Source: Armatimonadota bacterium
GTDB lineage: Bacteria > Armatimonadota > UBA5829
Length of the DNA stretch: 15,729 nucleotides
Reading direction: 5' to 3'
NCBI GenBank assembly: GCA_026415535.1
Contig: JAOAGX010000016.1
Span: forward strand, 1 to 15,729
The position numbers and the translations under genes are program-made. The notes under the pieces were generated by a model. That model ran no database searches. It was given only the letters and a program-made list of their open reading frames with translations, and was not told the DNA's origin. Positions 7,599-14,226 of the stretch are shown here, in pieces. The number at the start of each line of letters is the position of its first letter. Position 1 is the stretch's first letter.

Positions 7599-9533
7599 AT
7601 GACGGCGGAAAAACTTTCTTCGGCGAAACGAAGTGGAACGGGAAGGGATCGTGATCCTATGGCTCGCAAAACTGCCTCACGCAGGAACGGGAAGGCTTTC
7701 ATGCTTGACGAGCCTATTTTCCGCCGGGCAACGGACTCGTCAATCTACGGCGTGGCAGTTATTGGACTTGACAGACGGATAATCTATGTCAACGAAGCTC
7801 GTGCTCGCCTACACGGACGCACCCCCGCCGAGCTGGTGGGCCAGGACATTACTAGCCTCAGCTCCGACCCTGAACGCACTGCTGATATTGTACAAGAAGT
7901 AATGGAAAAGGGAGTCTGGGAAGGAGAAATCGAGGGTCTGCGAGCAGACGGCTCCACTTTCCCAATGCATCAGACGATCACCCGGATAGACCGCGAAGAC
8001 GGAAGCCCGACCGCAATACTCTCAGTAACCAGAGATGTCAGTGATGAAAAGGAGTGGCAGATCTCACTCGAACGGCGTACGAAGCAATTGATGGCTCTCC
8101 TTTATGCCAGCCGACAGATAAACTCCACGCTGGATACCCAGGCAGTTATGCGGATGTTGGTAGAGTACGCAACAATATTGACTTCGGCAAGCGGCGGGTG
8201 TGCCGGTTTACTTATTGGAGACAAGATGGTCTTTCGCGAATGCAGCCACCATGGTAAGGTGACTCCCATCGATTACTCTTTTCGCAAAGGCTACGGCGTG
8301 GCCGGCTGGGTAATGGAAAACAAAAGACCGTACTTTACCAACGACGCCGAGAATGACCCGCAAGTCGCACGCCACATCCAGAAAAAGATGGGCTTCACGA
8401 AACTCATCAACGTTCCCATAATCGCAAGCGATGGCCGTCTCCTGGGATGCTTCGAGGTACACAACTGGCCTGGTGATCGATCGTTTACGCATGAAGATGT
8501 CGACCTGCTCATCGGACTTGCCAACCAGGCCGCCGTCGCGCTCACTAATGCCGCTTTGGCCGAGGACCTTCGACAGTCCGCAGCAACCATCAAGAAAAAC
8601 GAAGAAACGCTGCGGCTGGTGGTGGAAGGCTCTCCGGATTTTTTCTTCTATATTCACGATCCAGAAGGCGTGTTCACCTATGTGTCTCCCTCAGTCGAGC
8701 AGATCACCGGCCACAGTGTCGCCGAATGGATGAGCCACTATACCCGTTTCCTCACCGACAACCCTATCAACGAGGACGCGATCAGATACACTGAAAGGAC
8801 ACTTGCTACTGGAGAAGCTGCGGATTCGTATCCGATCGAGATCTTCCACAAAAACGGTTCGCGCATAATGCTGGAGGTCTACGAAAGACCAATATTCGAA
8901 GAGGGCAAAATAGTGGGTATACGCGGAGTCGCTCGCGACATTACCGAGCTGTGTCGAGCGGAGATGGCAGAGCGCGCTGCCCGCGAAGAAGCCGAAAGGC
9001 GCATGAAAAGCTTCTACAGAGATACCATACTCTCCGTAACAGACGGGAAGCTTGAAATCCTTGAACCCGACGAGATAGAAAAACTCTGCGCCAGCCCTGT
9101 GTTCCCCGAGATCGAAATATGTGACGCCCGGGACGTTGGTCTGGCTCGCGCCGAAGTGCGCAAAGCGGCTGAGAAGGCCGGAATGCAGCCGGAGCAAGTG
9201 GATTCGTTAATCCTCTGTGTCGGAGAAGCCGCAACCAACTCATTCAAGCACGGAGGAGGAGGTCGCTTGGCACTTTGCGACGAGGACGGAGTGATTAGAG
9301 TCAAGGTATCTGATTCGGGACCCGGTATGGATTCTCTGGCGCTGCCGAAGATCGCGTTTATGAAAGGCTTCTCTACCGCAAAGTCCCTGGGAATGGGCTA
9401 TGCTAGCATCCTCGCCTTAGCAGACAAGGTATACCTCTCGACGAGTCCAAAGGGAACCACCGTCGTAATCGAAGTCGCAAAACAACCCAAGCCTCTCGAA
9501 GTGCAACTAGCCAACCTGCCGGACCTGTGGTAG
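7599..9533 (+). CDS. PAS-GAF-PAS sensor with RsbW-like (GHKL) ATPase domain
   Basis: A 644-residue soluble sensor. Domains in order are PAS (about 38-146), GAF (about 160-318), PAS (about 340-455), a charged helical linker (about 450-475) and a C-terminal HATPase (about 515-630). The ATPase carries GEAATNSFKHG (N-box, N547), DSGPGM (572-577) and GMGYASI (598-604), closest to the RsbW/SpoIIAB anti-sigma serine-kinase group. There is no HisKA-type phosphoacceptor domain, so it is probably not a classical histidine kinase. It may phosphorylate an anti-sigma antagonist or bind a sigma factor in response to ligand or redox input. No antagonist or sigma gene is nearby. The start is uncertain: GTG at 7581, ATG at 7599 (chosen, promoter spacing), ATG at 7659 and ATG at 7701 (GGAAGG 5 bases upstream) are all possible, and all precede the first PAS core. 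Confidence 0.85.
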   Translation: MTAEKLSSAKRSGTGRDRDPMARKTASRRNGKAFMLDEPIFRRATDSSIYGVAVIGLDRRIIYVNEARARLHGRTPAELVGQDITSLSSDPERTADIVQEVMEKGVWEGEIEGLRADGSTFPMHQTITRIDREDGSPTAILSVTRDVSDEKEWQISLERRTKQLMALLYASRQINSTLDTQAVMRMLVEYATILTSASGGCAGLLIGDKMVFRECSHHGKVTPIDYSFRKGYGVAGWVMENKRPYFTNDAENDPQVARHIQKKMGFTKLINVPIIASDGRLLGCFEVHNWPGDRSFTHEDVDLLIGLANQAAVALTNAALAEDLRQSAATIKKNEETLRLVVEGSPDFFFYIHDPEGVFTYVSPSVEQITGHSVAEWMSHYTRFLTDNPINEDAIRYTERTLATGEAADSYPIEIFHKNGSRIMLEVYERPIFEEGKIVGIRGVARDITELCRAEMAERAAREEAERRMKSFYRDTILSVTDGKLEILEPDEIEKLCASPVFPEIEICDARDVGLARAEVRKAAEKAGMQPEQVDSLILCVGEAATNSFKHGGGGRLALCDEDGVIRVKVSDSGPGMDSLALPKIAFMKGFSTAKSLGMGYASILALADKVYLSTSPKGTTVVIEVAKQPKPLEVQLANLPDLW

Positions 9534-9568
9534 GCTTGAACTTAGCTAGCGCTAACCCGATGAAACAA

Positions 9569-9609
9569 TCATTTCGCTGATCATATAGCACTTCCAAAAC
9601 GCGAAATGA
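9569..9609. terminator. Hairpin downstream of the sensor gene
   Basis: TCATTTCGC (9569-9577) and GCGAAATGA (9601-9609) form a perfect 9-base inverted repeat with a 23-base loop, 36 bases after the stop at 9533. A smaller hairpin, TTAGC-TAGC-GCTAA, is at 9542-9555. No T-run follows either, so this is weak evidence for termination. Confidence 0.3.
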
Positions 9610-9666
9610 CGATCGTCTGCGGCCATATATCGAGATACAATAATAAAGCTATGAGGAACAAGGCGA

Positions 9667-10386
9667 ATGAGATCGCGGTTTTGGTACCGGCGTTTATTGG
9701 CGACTGTGTTGCTTTTCGGAGGACTTTGTGCGGCCTACTGGTATGCTGATCGCTCACTTGAAAGACGGATCGAATCTGCAGTGGCATTCAGATTGCCAAG
9801 CTTGATAGGAGCGTCTAGCGCTTACAAGGTGGATGCCGCAACGAGTTTGACTGGTGTTCACAAAGGCATTATAGAGTCCGTCAGGATTCTCGGCAGTAAC
9901 GTCCGATTGGAGAAGGGTATAAAACTCCAACGACTCGATACTACGCTAAAAGGCATCCACTTAGATAAGACAAAATGCAAGGTCACCAGAATTGACAAGG
10001 CTGCTTTTACCGCTCATGTCACTGTTGACGAGCTAAACTCTTTCCTTGCCAGGCATTATCCCGACATACCAAGCCGGGTCGACCTTCGCGAAGGCTATTT
10101 AAGGGTAACGGCGGAGCCCATCTTCGAAGGGAATAAGGTACGGGTTGAGGCTGACGCTGCTTTGTGTATCGAGGACGGCACTAAAGTAGTGTTGCGTATA
10201 GGTAGACTAGTCTCGCACCCAATCACCGCGCCGGATGACGCCCCTAGATATATAGAAAACCGGCTCAACCCCGTTCTCGACCTCTCGTCGCTAGGTTTCA
10301 AAGGCCGAATCAACTCGATTACGATCCACACCAAAGCCATCGCGGTTTCGGGCGAAGGTGAGCCTGGTGATCTGCCAGAGCTCTAA
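9667..10386 (+). CDS. DUF2993/LmeA-like membrane-anchored protein
   Basis: A 239-residue protein with Arg-rich N-terminus, one hydrophobic segment at about 9-27 acting as signal anchor, and an extracytoplasmic beta-rich remainder. The layout resembles DUF2993 (LmeA-like phospholipid-binding) proteins: an SLERRIESAVAFRLP helix, a VDAATSLTGVHKGIIESVRI strand pair, FTAHVTVDELNSFLARHYPD, and a late LDLSSLGFKGRINSITIH segment. LmeA-type proteins bind phospholipid and help maintain envelope glycolipids in mycobacteria; the role elsewhere is unknown. GAGGA at 9653-9657 lies 9 bases before this ATG. An out-of-frame ATG at 9651 opens only a short frame and is ignored. Its TAA shares bases with the stop of the convergent zinc-ribbon gene. 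Confidence 0.7.
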   Translation: MRSRFWYRRLLATVLLFGGLCAAYWYADRSLERRIESAVAFRLPSLIGASSAYKVDAATSLTGVHKGIIESVRILGSNVRLEKGIKLQRLDTTLKGIHLDKTKCKVTRIDKAAFTAHVTVDELNSFLARHYPDIPSRVDLREGYLRVTAEPIFEGNKVRVEADAALCIEDGTKVVLRIGRLVSHPITAPDDAPRYIENRLNPVLDLSSLGFKGRINSITIHTKAIAVSGEGEPGDLPEL

Positions 10387-10718
10387 TCGTAATCGTCAAG
10401 GCCCTCGTTTTCCATCTCCTCCTCGGCTTCCTCAATAAGCTCTTCCAAATCCTCGTCACCATTTTCACCGAGTTCCTTGCCCATCTCGCGCATCAACCGG
10501 CGCATAGCGCGCGGGTTGTCTTCCGCCGCCAAGGCGGCGTTTTCGAAGTCGTCCAGGCGTTCGTCGTCACTCTTGATCCGGGCGAATCGCGAAATCAGCT
10601 TCCTCACTTCCGAGCTGCCGCACGTGGGACACTCCGGCGGTTTCGAATCGGCAGTCATGCCCACAAGCTGAGTAAACCTTTTTTTGCACTGCGAACACCG
10701 GTAATCATAAAGAGGCAT
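10383..10718 (-). CDS. FmdB-type zinc-ribbon protein
   Basis: A 111-residue protein. The first 40 residues form the FmdB/CxxC-CxxC-SSSS zinc ribbon: MPLYDYRC, C8, C11, C30 and C33, with CPTCGSSEVRKL. The rest is a highly acidic helical tail (many Glu and Asp, 75-111). FmdB was named as a putative regulator of a formamidase operon, but most members have no proven function; zinc binding and a regulatory or protein-contact role are the usual inference. GAGGTG lies 8 bases before the ATG at 10718, which fixes the start. The last four bases overlap the end of the convergent DUF2993-like gene. Confidence 0.88.
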   Translation of the reverse strand: MPLYDYRCSQCKKRFTQLVGMTADSKPPECPTCGSSEVRKLISRFARIKSDDERLDDFENAALAAEDNPRAMRRLMREMGKELGENGDEDLEELIEEAEEEMENEGLDDYD

Positions 10719-10768
10719 GTGTGCATCACCTCGTACGACAACGCTTTGTCATCCTAGATCACCGAAGC

Positions 10769-10843
10769 TTGGCAATTCTCACGCATAACAAAGGAGCGTT
10801 TACATAACGAAAAATACCGGGTTCGAATACTATCACAACAGCC
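10769..10843 (+). repeat. Dispersed structured repeat, degenerate copy D
   Basis: Contains GGCAATTCTC, AAAGGAGCGT, ACGAAAAATACCGGGTT and TATCACAACAGCC in the same order as copies B and C, including the right-hand end of copy C (TTATCGCAACAGCC). The match is partial, and the left terminus of copy C is not present. Confidence 0.4.
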
Positions 10844-10873
10844 ACGCGACGCGATCAAGTACGGCGAGTTACT

Positions 10874-12202
10874 CTATCGACCGGCAAGGCGCAGGTCGAG
10901 CTCCGCCTGTGTTTCGCGAGTCGCCTGTTCCAGGGCTTCGCGCGGCGTCTTGACCCCGTAGACCGCGTAGTCAACCGCACGTGCAAGTGCGCTCATGTAG
11001 AACGCCTGCGCCGGCATCACCGGCCGCTGATGACGACACTCTTCCAATATTCTCAGGAACTCGCCATAGCCCGGCTTTCCCCTAATCGAGTCAAAATATG
11101 GCGACTTGCGGTATCCCGGAAAAAGACCCTGAAGCCTGCCAGCCGTCTCAGTTCCTTTCGGATCACGACATGCCCACTTGATGAACTCCCAGGCAGCTTC
11201 GGGATGCTTGCTTCCCTTCGGGATTGCTATGCACCAGCCTCCTACCCACGACGAATGCCGTTCTCCATCCGGCGGTGCCGGTATATAACCAATTCCGTAC
11301 TCGAGGTTAGGCGCGTACTGCCTTATCTCCTCCAAACCCGATATGTGCAACATCGCCATCGCAACCTGGCCTATGTAAAGAGGGTTTTGCTCTCGACTAC
11401 CAAAACCTTGTGAGAACGCATTTACTCGCTCGGGGTCGTAACGCTTGGCATAGCTTGTCATCCACTCCAAAGCTCTTACCACGCGCGGATGGTCCGCCGT
11501 TACTCGCCGGGTTTTCGGATCGTAAAACTCTCCACCGAAAGCCCAACCCCAAGTGAAAAGCGAGTTCGCTGCGCCATACTGAGCCCAGGGGATTATCCCC
11601 ATGCGCACGATCTTGCTGCCTTCGCGCTTGGTGATCCGGTCGTTGAAACGATCGAGCTCGTCAATCGTAGTAGGCGGTTTCTCGGGATCCAGGCCGACTT
11701 CTCTGAAGACCTTCTTGTTCCAAACAAACGCGAAGTTTGGATCGGCACAATAGGTGAGCGCCCATACGCGGCCTTTGTATAGGTTTTGAGCCCAGCATGG
11801 CGGGAAGTAATCGGACGACTTGATCCCGTCACTGGCCAGGCGGCGATCCAGCGGTTCCAGAGCGCCTTGCTCAGCCCACGCGGCCGTCTGTTGACCGTCC
11901 ACAAATACAGCATCCGGCGGCTTTCCCGCTGCAACCGAGGTAAAGAACTTCTGGTTGTTGGATAGATCGTTTGGTGTGAATACGGAACGGACCCATATCC
12001 GGTTCTGACTCCTGTTGAATGCCTCAACGACGCGCTCGAATCTTTCTTTCTGCGTCCCACCCCAGGGATGCCAGATAGAGATGACAACACGCGACCGGGC
12101 CCGTTGCTCAACCGGACTTCGCTTAAAACCGCAGCCGGCAACGACTAACAACGTCGCGAAACAGATCGCGAGAAACCGATACACAAACGACTTCGAGGGC
12201 AT
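10874..12202 (-). CDS. Extracellular solute-binding lipoprotein, family 1 (sugar ABC transporter)
   Basis: A 442-residue substrate-binding protein of the family 1 (MalE/UgpB-like) type, expected to deliver a sugar or oligosaccharide to an ABC importer. It has a lipoprotein signal with lipobox VAGC and lipidated C24. The mature part starts with ISIWHPWGGTQKERFERVVEAFN, followed by KPPDAVFVDGQQTAAWAEQGALEPLD, the usual first lobe. Later comes SSWVGGWCIAIPKGSKHPEAAWEFIKWAC, the diagnostic signature of the family. Length is normal. No permease or ATPase gene is adjacent, so it must pair with a transporter elsewhere or be an orphan. A strong promoter-like pair lies just upstream with its -10 box 9 bases from the ATG and no ribosome binding site, suggesting leaderless expression. 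The substrate cannot be told from sequence. Confidence 0.92.
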   Translation of the reverse strand: MPSKSFVYRFLAICFATLLVVAGCGFKRSPVEQRARSRVVISIWHPWGGTQKERFERVVEAFNRSQNRIWVRSVFTPNDLSNNQKFFTSVAAGKPPDAVFVDGQQTAAWAEQGALEPLDRRLASDGIKSSDYFPPCWAQNLYKGRVWALTYCADPNFAFVWNKKVFREVGLDPEKPPTTIDELDRFNDRITKREGSKIVRMGIIPWAQYGAANSLFTWGWAFGGEFYDPKTRRVTADHPRVVRALEWMTSYAKRYDPERVNAFSQGFGSREQNPLYIGQVAMAMLHISGLEEIRQYAPNLEYGIGYIPAPPDGERHSSWVGGWCIAIPKGSKHPEAAWEFIKWACRDPKGTETAGRLQGLFPGYRKSPYFDSIRGKPGYGEFLRILEECRHQRPVMPAQAFYMSALARAVDYAVYGVKTPREALEQATRETQAELDLRLAGR

Positions 12203-12211
12203 TCCGGGGCA

Positions 12212-12241
12212 ATTCTAGCAGGAGTTTACGCGAGGGGTCAA
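12212..12241 (-). promoter_or_regulatory. Candidate promoter giving a leaderless mRNA for the solute-binding gene
   Basis: On the minus strand, TTGACC (12236-12241) and TAGAAT (12212-12217), each 5 of 6 to consensus, are 18 bases apart. The -10 ends 9 bases before the ATG at 12202, exactly the same distance as in the TIM-barrel gene at 7039. No Shine-Dalgarno is visible in those 9 bases. Confidence 0.6.
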
Positions 12242-12257
12242 CGGCATTTCTGAGAAA

Positions 12258-12418
12258 GGCTGTTGCGATAATCGAGTTTCCGGCAATTTTTCAGCGGCAT
12301 ATGGGATACGCAACTTTACTCGTGATCTCACCCACGCGACGCTTCAGCGCCGCACTCCAGATTGGTTAAGGGGCGTCAAATTGCGGAAAACTTGATTATG
12401 GGTTTTATCGCAACAGCC
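12258..12418. repeat. 161-base element with 14-base terminal inverted repeats, containing repeat copy C
   Basis: The ends GGCTGTTGCGATAA (12258-12271) and TTATCGCAACAGCC (12405-12418) are perfect inverted repeats. Further in, CGAGTTTCCGGCAATTT pairs imperfectly with AAATTGCGGAAAACTTG. The interior right part, GGTTAAGGGGCGTCAAATTG, then CGGAAAAC, matches copies A and B. There is no open frame. The ends share TGTTGCGATAA with the element at 7459-7551, so the two probably belong to one family. Confidence 0.7.
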
Positions 12419-12448
12419 TCCAGTAGAGTGTCCGTTACGGTTTAAGGG

Positions 12449-12480
12449 TGTCGATTCTTCGCTTAGCCCAGAACGACATG
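12449..12480. repeat. Short intergenic repeat, SFRAKRGI type, copy 3
   Basis: GTCGATTCTTCGCTTAGCCC, then AGAACGACATG. GTCGaTTCT and AGAACGAC pair with one bulge, and the sequence aligns with the right half of the copy at 7405-7437. Confidence 0.5.
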
Positions 12481-12547
12481 TCAGCTAAGCGACCATTTTG
12501 AGAGAGGCAAAGGCTTCGAATCACTTAGCACTCCCCACACCGCAACC

Positions 12548-12592
12548 TGCGTTTCGGTGTTTCGAGAACAAGATTCCCGAAACACCGACGCA
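12548..12592. terminator. Strong hairpin downstream of the YHS gene
   Basis: TGCGT-TT-CGGTGTTTCG (12548-12564) pairs with CGAAACACCG-ACGCA (12578-12592): 15 pairs, a 2-base bulge and a 13-base loop. It lies 44 bases beyond the YHS stop at 12637. No T-run follows on the minus strand. The GCGTTTCGG motif and the CCCGAAAC right arm recur in the palindrome at 3961-3992. Confidence 0.4.
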
Positions 12593-12636
12593 AAAGCTAC
12601 ATGTCACTCAGCACCCCAAAACACTTGGAACGAACC

Positions 12637-12816
12637 CTACAACACATCCTCCTCCTGTCCAACCTCGGAACTCTCGGCCACATACATCTCCGGGTCGGAG
12701 TCGAACTCTTCCTTGCACTCCTCTGAACAGAAGCAATAGTGCTTGCCGCGATAGTCACTACAAACCGCCGCGTGCTCCTCCGATACTACCATTCCGCATA
12801 CGGGATCCACTGGCAT
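12637..12816 (-). CDS. YHS-domain protein (small putative metal-binding protein)
   Basis: A 59-residue protein almost wholly made of one YHS domain: DPVCGM at 4-9, then C19, Y27-C28-F29-C30 and C34 in CSEECKEEF. YHS domains occur in copper ATPases and small soluble proteins and are thought to bind metals through such cysteines; the function of stand-alone forms is unproven. The tail from about 45 is acidic. The ATG at 12816 is preferred to a GTG at 12825 because GGAGGTG lies 6 bases upstream of the ATG and would otherwise overlap the GTG. It is monocistronic, with 156 bases separating it from the oxidoreductase stop. No metal transporter is adjacent. Confidence 0.85.
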   Translation of the reverse strand: MPVDPVCGMVVSEEHAAVCSDYRGKHYCFCSEECKEEFDSDPEMYVAESSEVGQEEDVL

Positions 12817-12822
12817 TTCTCT

Positions 12823-12829
12823 CACCTCC
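12823..12829 (-). promoter_or_regulatory. Ribosome binding site of the YHS gene
   Basis: GGAGGTG, 6 bases before the ATG at 12816. It fixes the start and rules out the upstream GTG, which overlaps it. Confidence 0.75.
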
Positions 12830-12972
12830 GGCTGAACTGTGCTCTTCCGAAGCGCTAATGCTCAGACTGTTGCACCTATTGCAGGATTCCCACAGTGCCC
12901 AGCGTTCAAACAAGATTCGGCCGACGAAATAACTCCCTATTTCCAACAAATCCCGCGCGCAAATAAACGGTT

Positions 12973-13989
12973 TCACTCAAACGGAGTGTCCAACGATTTG
13001 CCGGCTCTGGCAGATCGTTCGGCATAGTCTATGACCATAATCACACGCCGCGCTTCTTCAGGCTTGACCTCAAGCTCTTTGCCGCGAAGCAAGTGATCCG
13101 CAAGGTTGGGATACCACGTCTCCCAGGTCGATTTTTTGTATTTCACATCCATTTCGGCCGGGTAACCCTTGACGTCCAAATATACCTTGAAGCTGCCTGA
13201 CCAGTTGTCGACTATCGCACCTTTTGTGCCGAATATTAGCCAACGTGGCTTACCGACCTTGGCAATAGATGAAATAGTTATATTGGCGACTACGTCATCG
13301 TCGAACCGCACGACAGCCTGTGTTTCGTCTTCATTGGTAACATCCTTCCACACGCGGTTCCACTGGTAGAACCCGGTCACATTCTTTATTTTGCGCCCTT
13401 CGAGAATGTTGAGAACCCAGTCTACGAGGTGTGCGCCCCAATCGTAGAAACTACCACCCGAAATCTCCTTGTCGGATCTCCACCATTTCCCCGGTTTGTC
13501 GTAACCACCCATAAAGGCCTCAACGCGGAACACCTCGCCGATCATGCCTTTGTCTATAAACTCTTTGATCGCCATGAAATCCCCGTCATGCCGGCGGTTG
13601 TGGAAAACCGTGAGCAAGACCTCTTTTTTCTTGGCCAGCTCGATCATATCGGTGGCCTCCTCGGTCTTAATGCAAAAAGGCTTTTCCAGACAGACGCCCT
13701 TGCCCGCATTGAGAGCATCCATCGTGACCGAATAATGTAGGTTGTGAGGAAGAATGTTGACAACGCAGTCAATCTCTTTGTCCGCTAGCATTTCCCGATA
13801 GTCGGTGTAAGTTTTTACGCCGGGAAGCTCTTGTTGTGCCACCTTGAGTCGAGCCGGATCGATGTCGCACACCGCTACGGTTCTCATGCCCGGACTCGCG
13901 TTGATCCAGTCGGCGTGGCTCTTGCCCATGTTGAATGCCCCGCCGTAACCGATGATGCCCCATCTGATTTCTTTCTTTGCTTGTACCAT
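12973..13989 (-). CDS. Gfo/Idh/MocA-family NAD(P)-dependent oxidoreductase
   Basis: A 338-residue cytoplasmic dehydrogenase of usual length. It has a Rossmann domain with GIIGYGGAFNMGKSH (11-25) and an acidic end of strand two, CDIDPARL (41-48). The family's EKPF motif is at 102-105, and the C-terminal substrate domain contains GGSFYDWGAHLVDWVL (178-193), where D183, H187 and D190 match the conserved active-site positions. These enzymes oxidise or reduce sugars, inositols or amino sugars; the substrate cannot be read from sequence. It is divergent from the MFS transporter across 237 bases, so the two may be co-regulated. The Shine-Dalgarno is weak: AGGT sits 9 bases before the ATG, and a better GGAG is 16 bases away. 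Confidence 0.92.
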   Translation of the reverse strand: MVQAKKEIRWGIIGYGGAFNMGKSHADWINASPGMRTVAVCDIDPARLKVAQQELPGVKTYTDYREMLADKEIDCVVNILPHNLHYSVTMDALNAGKGVCLEKPFCIKTEEATDMIELAKKKEVLLTVFHNRRHDGDFMAIKEFIDKGMIGEVFRVEAFMGGYDKPGKWWRSDKEISGGSFYDWGAHLVDWVLNILEGRKIKNVTGFYQWNRVWKDVTNEDETQAVVRFDDDVVANITISSIAKVGKPRWLIFGTKGAIVDNWSGSFKVYLDVKGYPAEMDVKYKKSTWETWYPNLADHLLRGKELEVKPEEARRVIMVIDYAERSARAGKSLDTPFE

Positions 13990-14035
13990 GGCTTGCTGAC
14001 CTAATCTCCTTGCTTGTGTTCGAACTTGTCGATCC

Positions 14036-14055
14036 GGGCTTCGAAAACAAAGCCC
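14036..14055 (-). promoter_or_regulatory. Hairpin in the leader region of the oxidoreductase
   Basis: GGGCTT and AAGCCC pair around an 8-base spacer (8-pair stem allowing one G-T). It lies 47-66 bases before the ATG at 13989, within the divergent intergenic region. It could be part of a leader or an operator; no function can be assigned. Confidence 0.25.
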
Positions 14056-14226
14056 GTACCAACTGTTGAGTTATCCGCTCTCTGCGAGCCTACCTTCGAT
14101 AAGCTTCTAAAAGTCTCGGATTTTTGGGACGCTTTGATGTAATGTCTATGGTGTCGCACGTAATGTGTTGTAGCACCCACACCGACTACGTGTTAAACTG
14201 GGTGTGCTCCTGGAGAATTTTTAACG

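Noticed and set aside
9651..9749. Short frame from the ATG at 9651, 9 bases after a TACAAT box
   Set aside because: It is out of frame with the DUF2993-like gene, ends quickly, and its first bases form the GAGGA site for the real start at 9667.
10818..10832. tRNA-like T-loop (GGTTCGAATAC)
   Set aside because: The flanking bases do not form a T stem, and no acceptor or anticodon arm can be drawn. The similar TTCGAAT near 7080 fails the same test.
12498..12932. Plus-strand open frame of 144 codons
   Set aside because: It is antisense to the YHS gene, is rich in Pro and Thr of low complexity, and covers the hairpin at 12548-12592; it has no recognisable domain.
14176..14208. Possible hairpin AGCACCC / GGGTGTGCT before the MFS start
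   Set aside because: Pairing needs a 2-base bulge and a long loop, and nothing else supports an operator or leader function.
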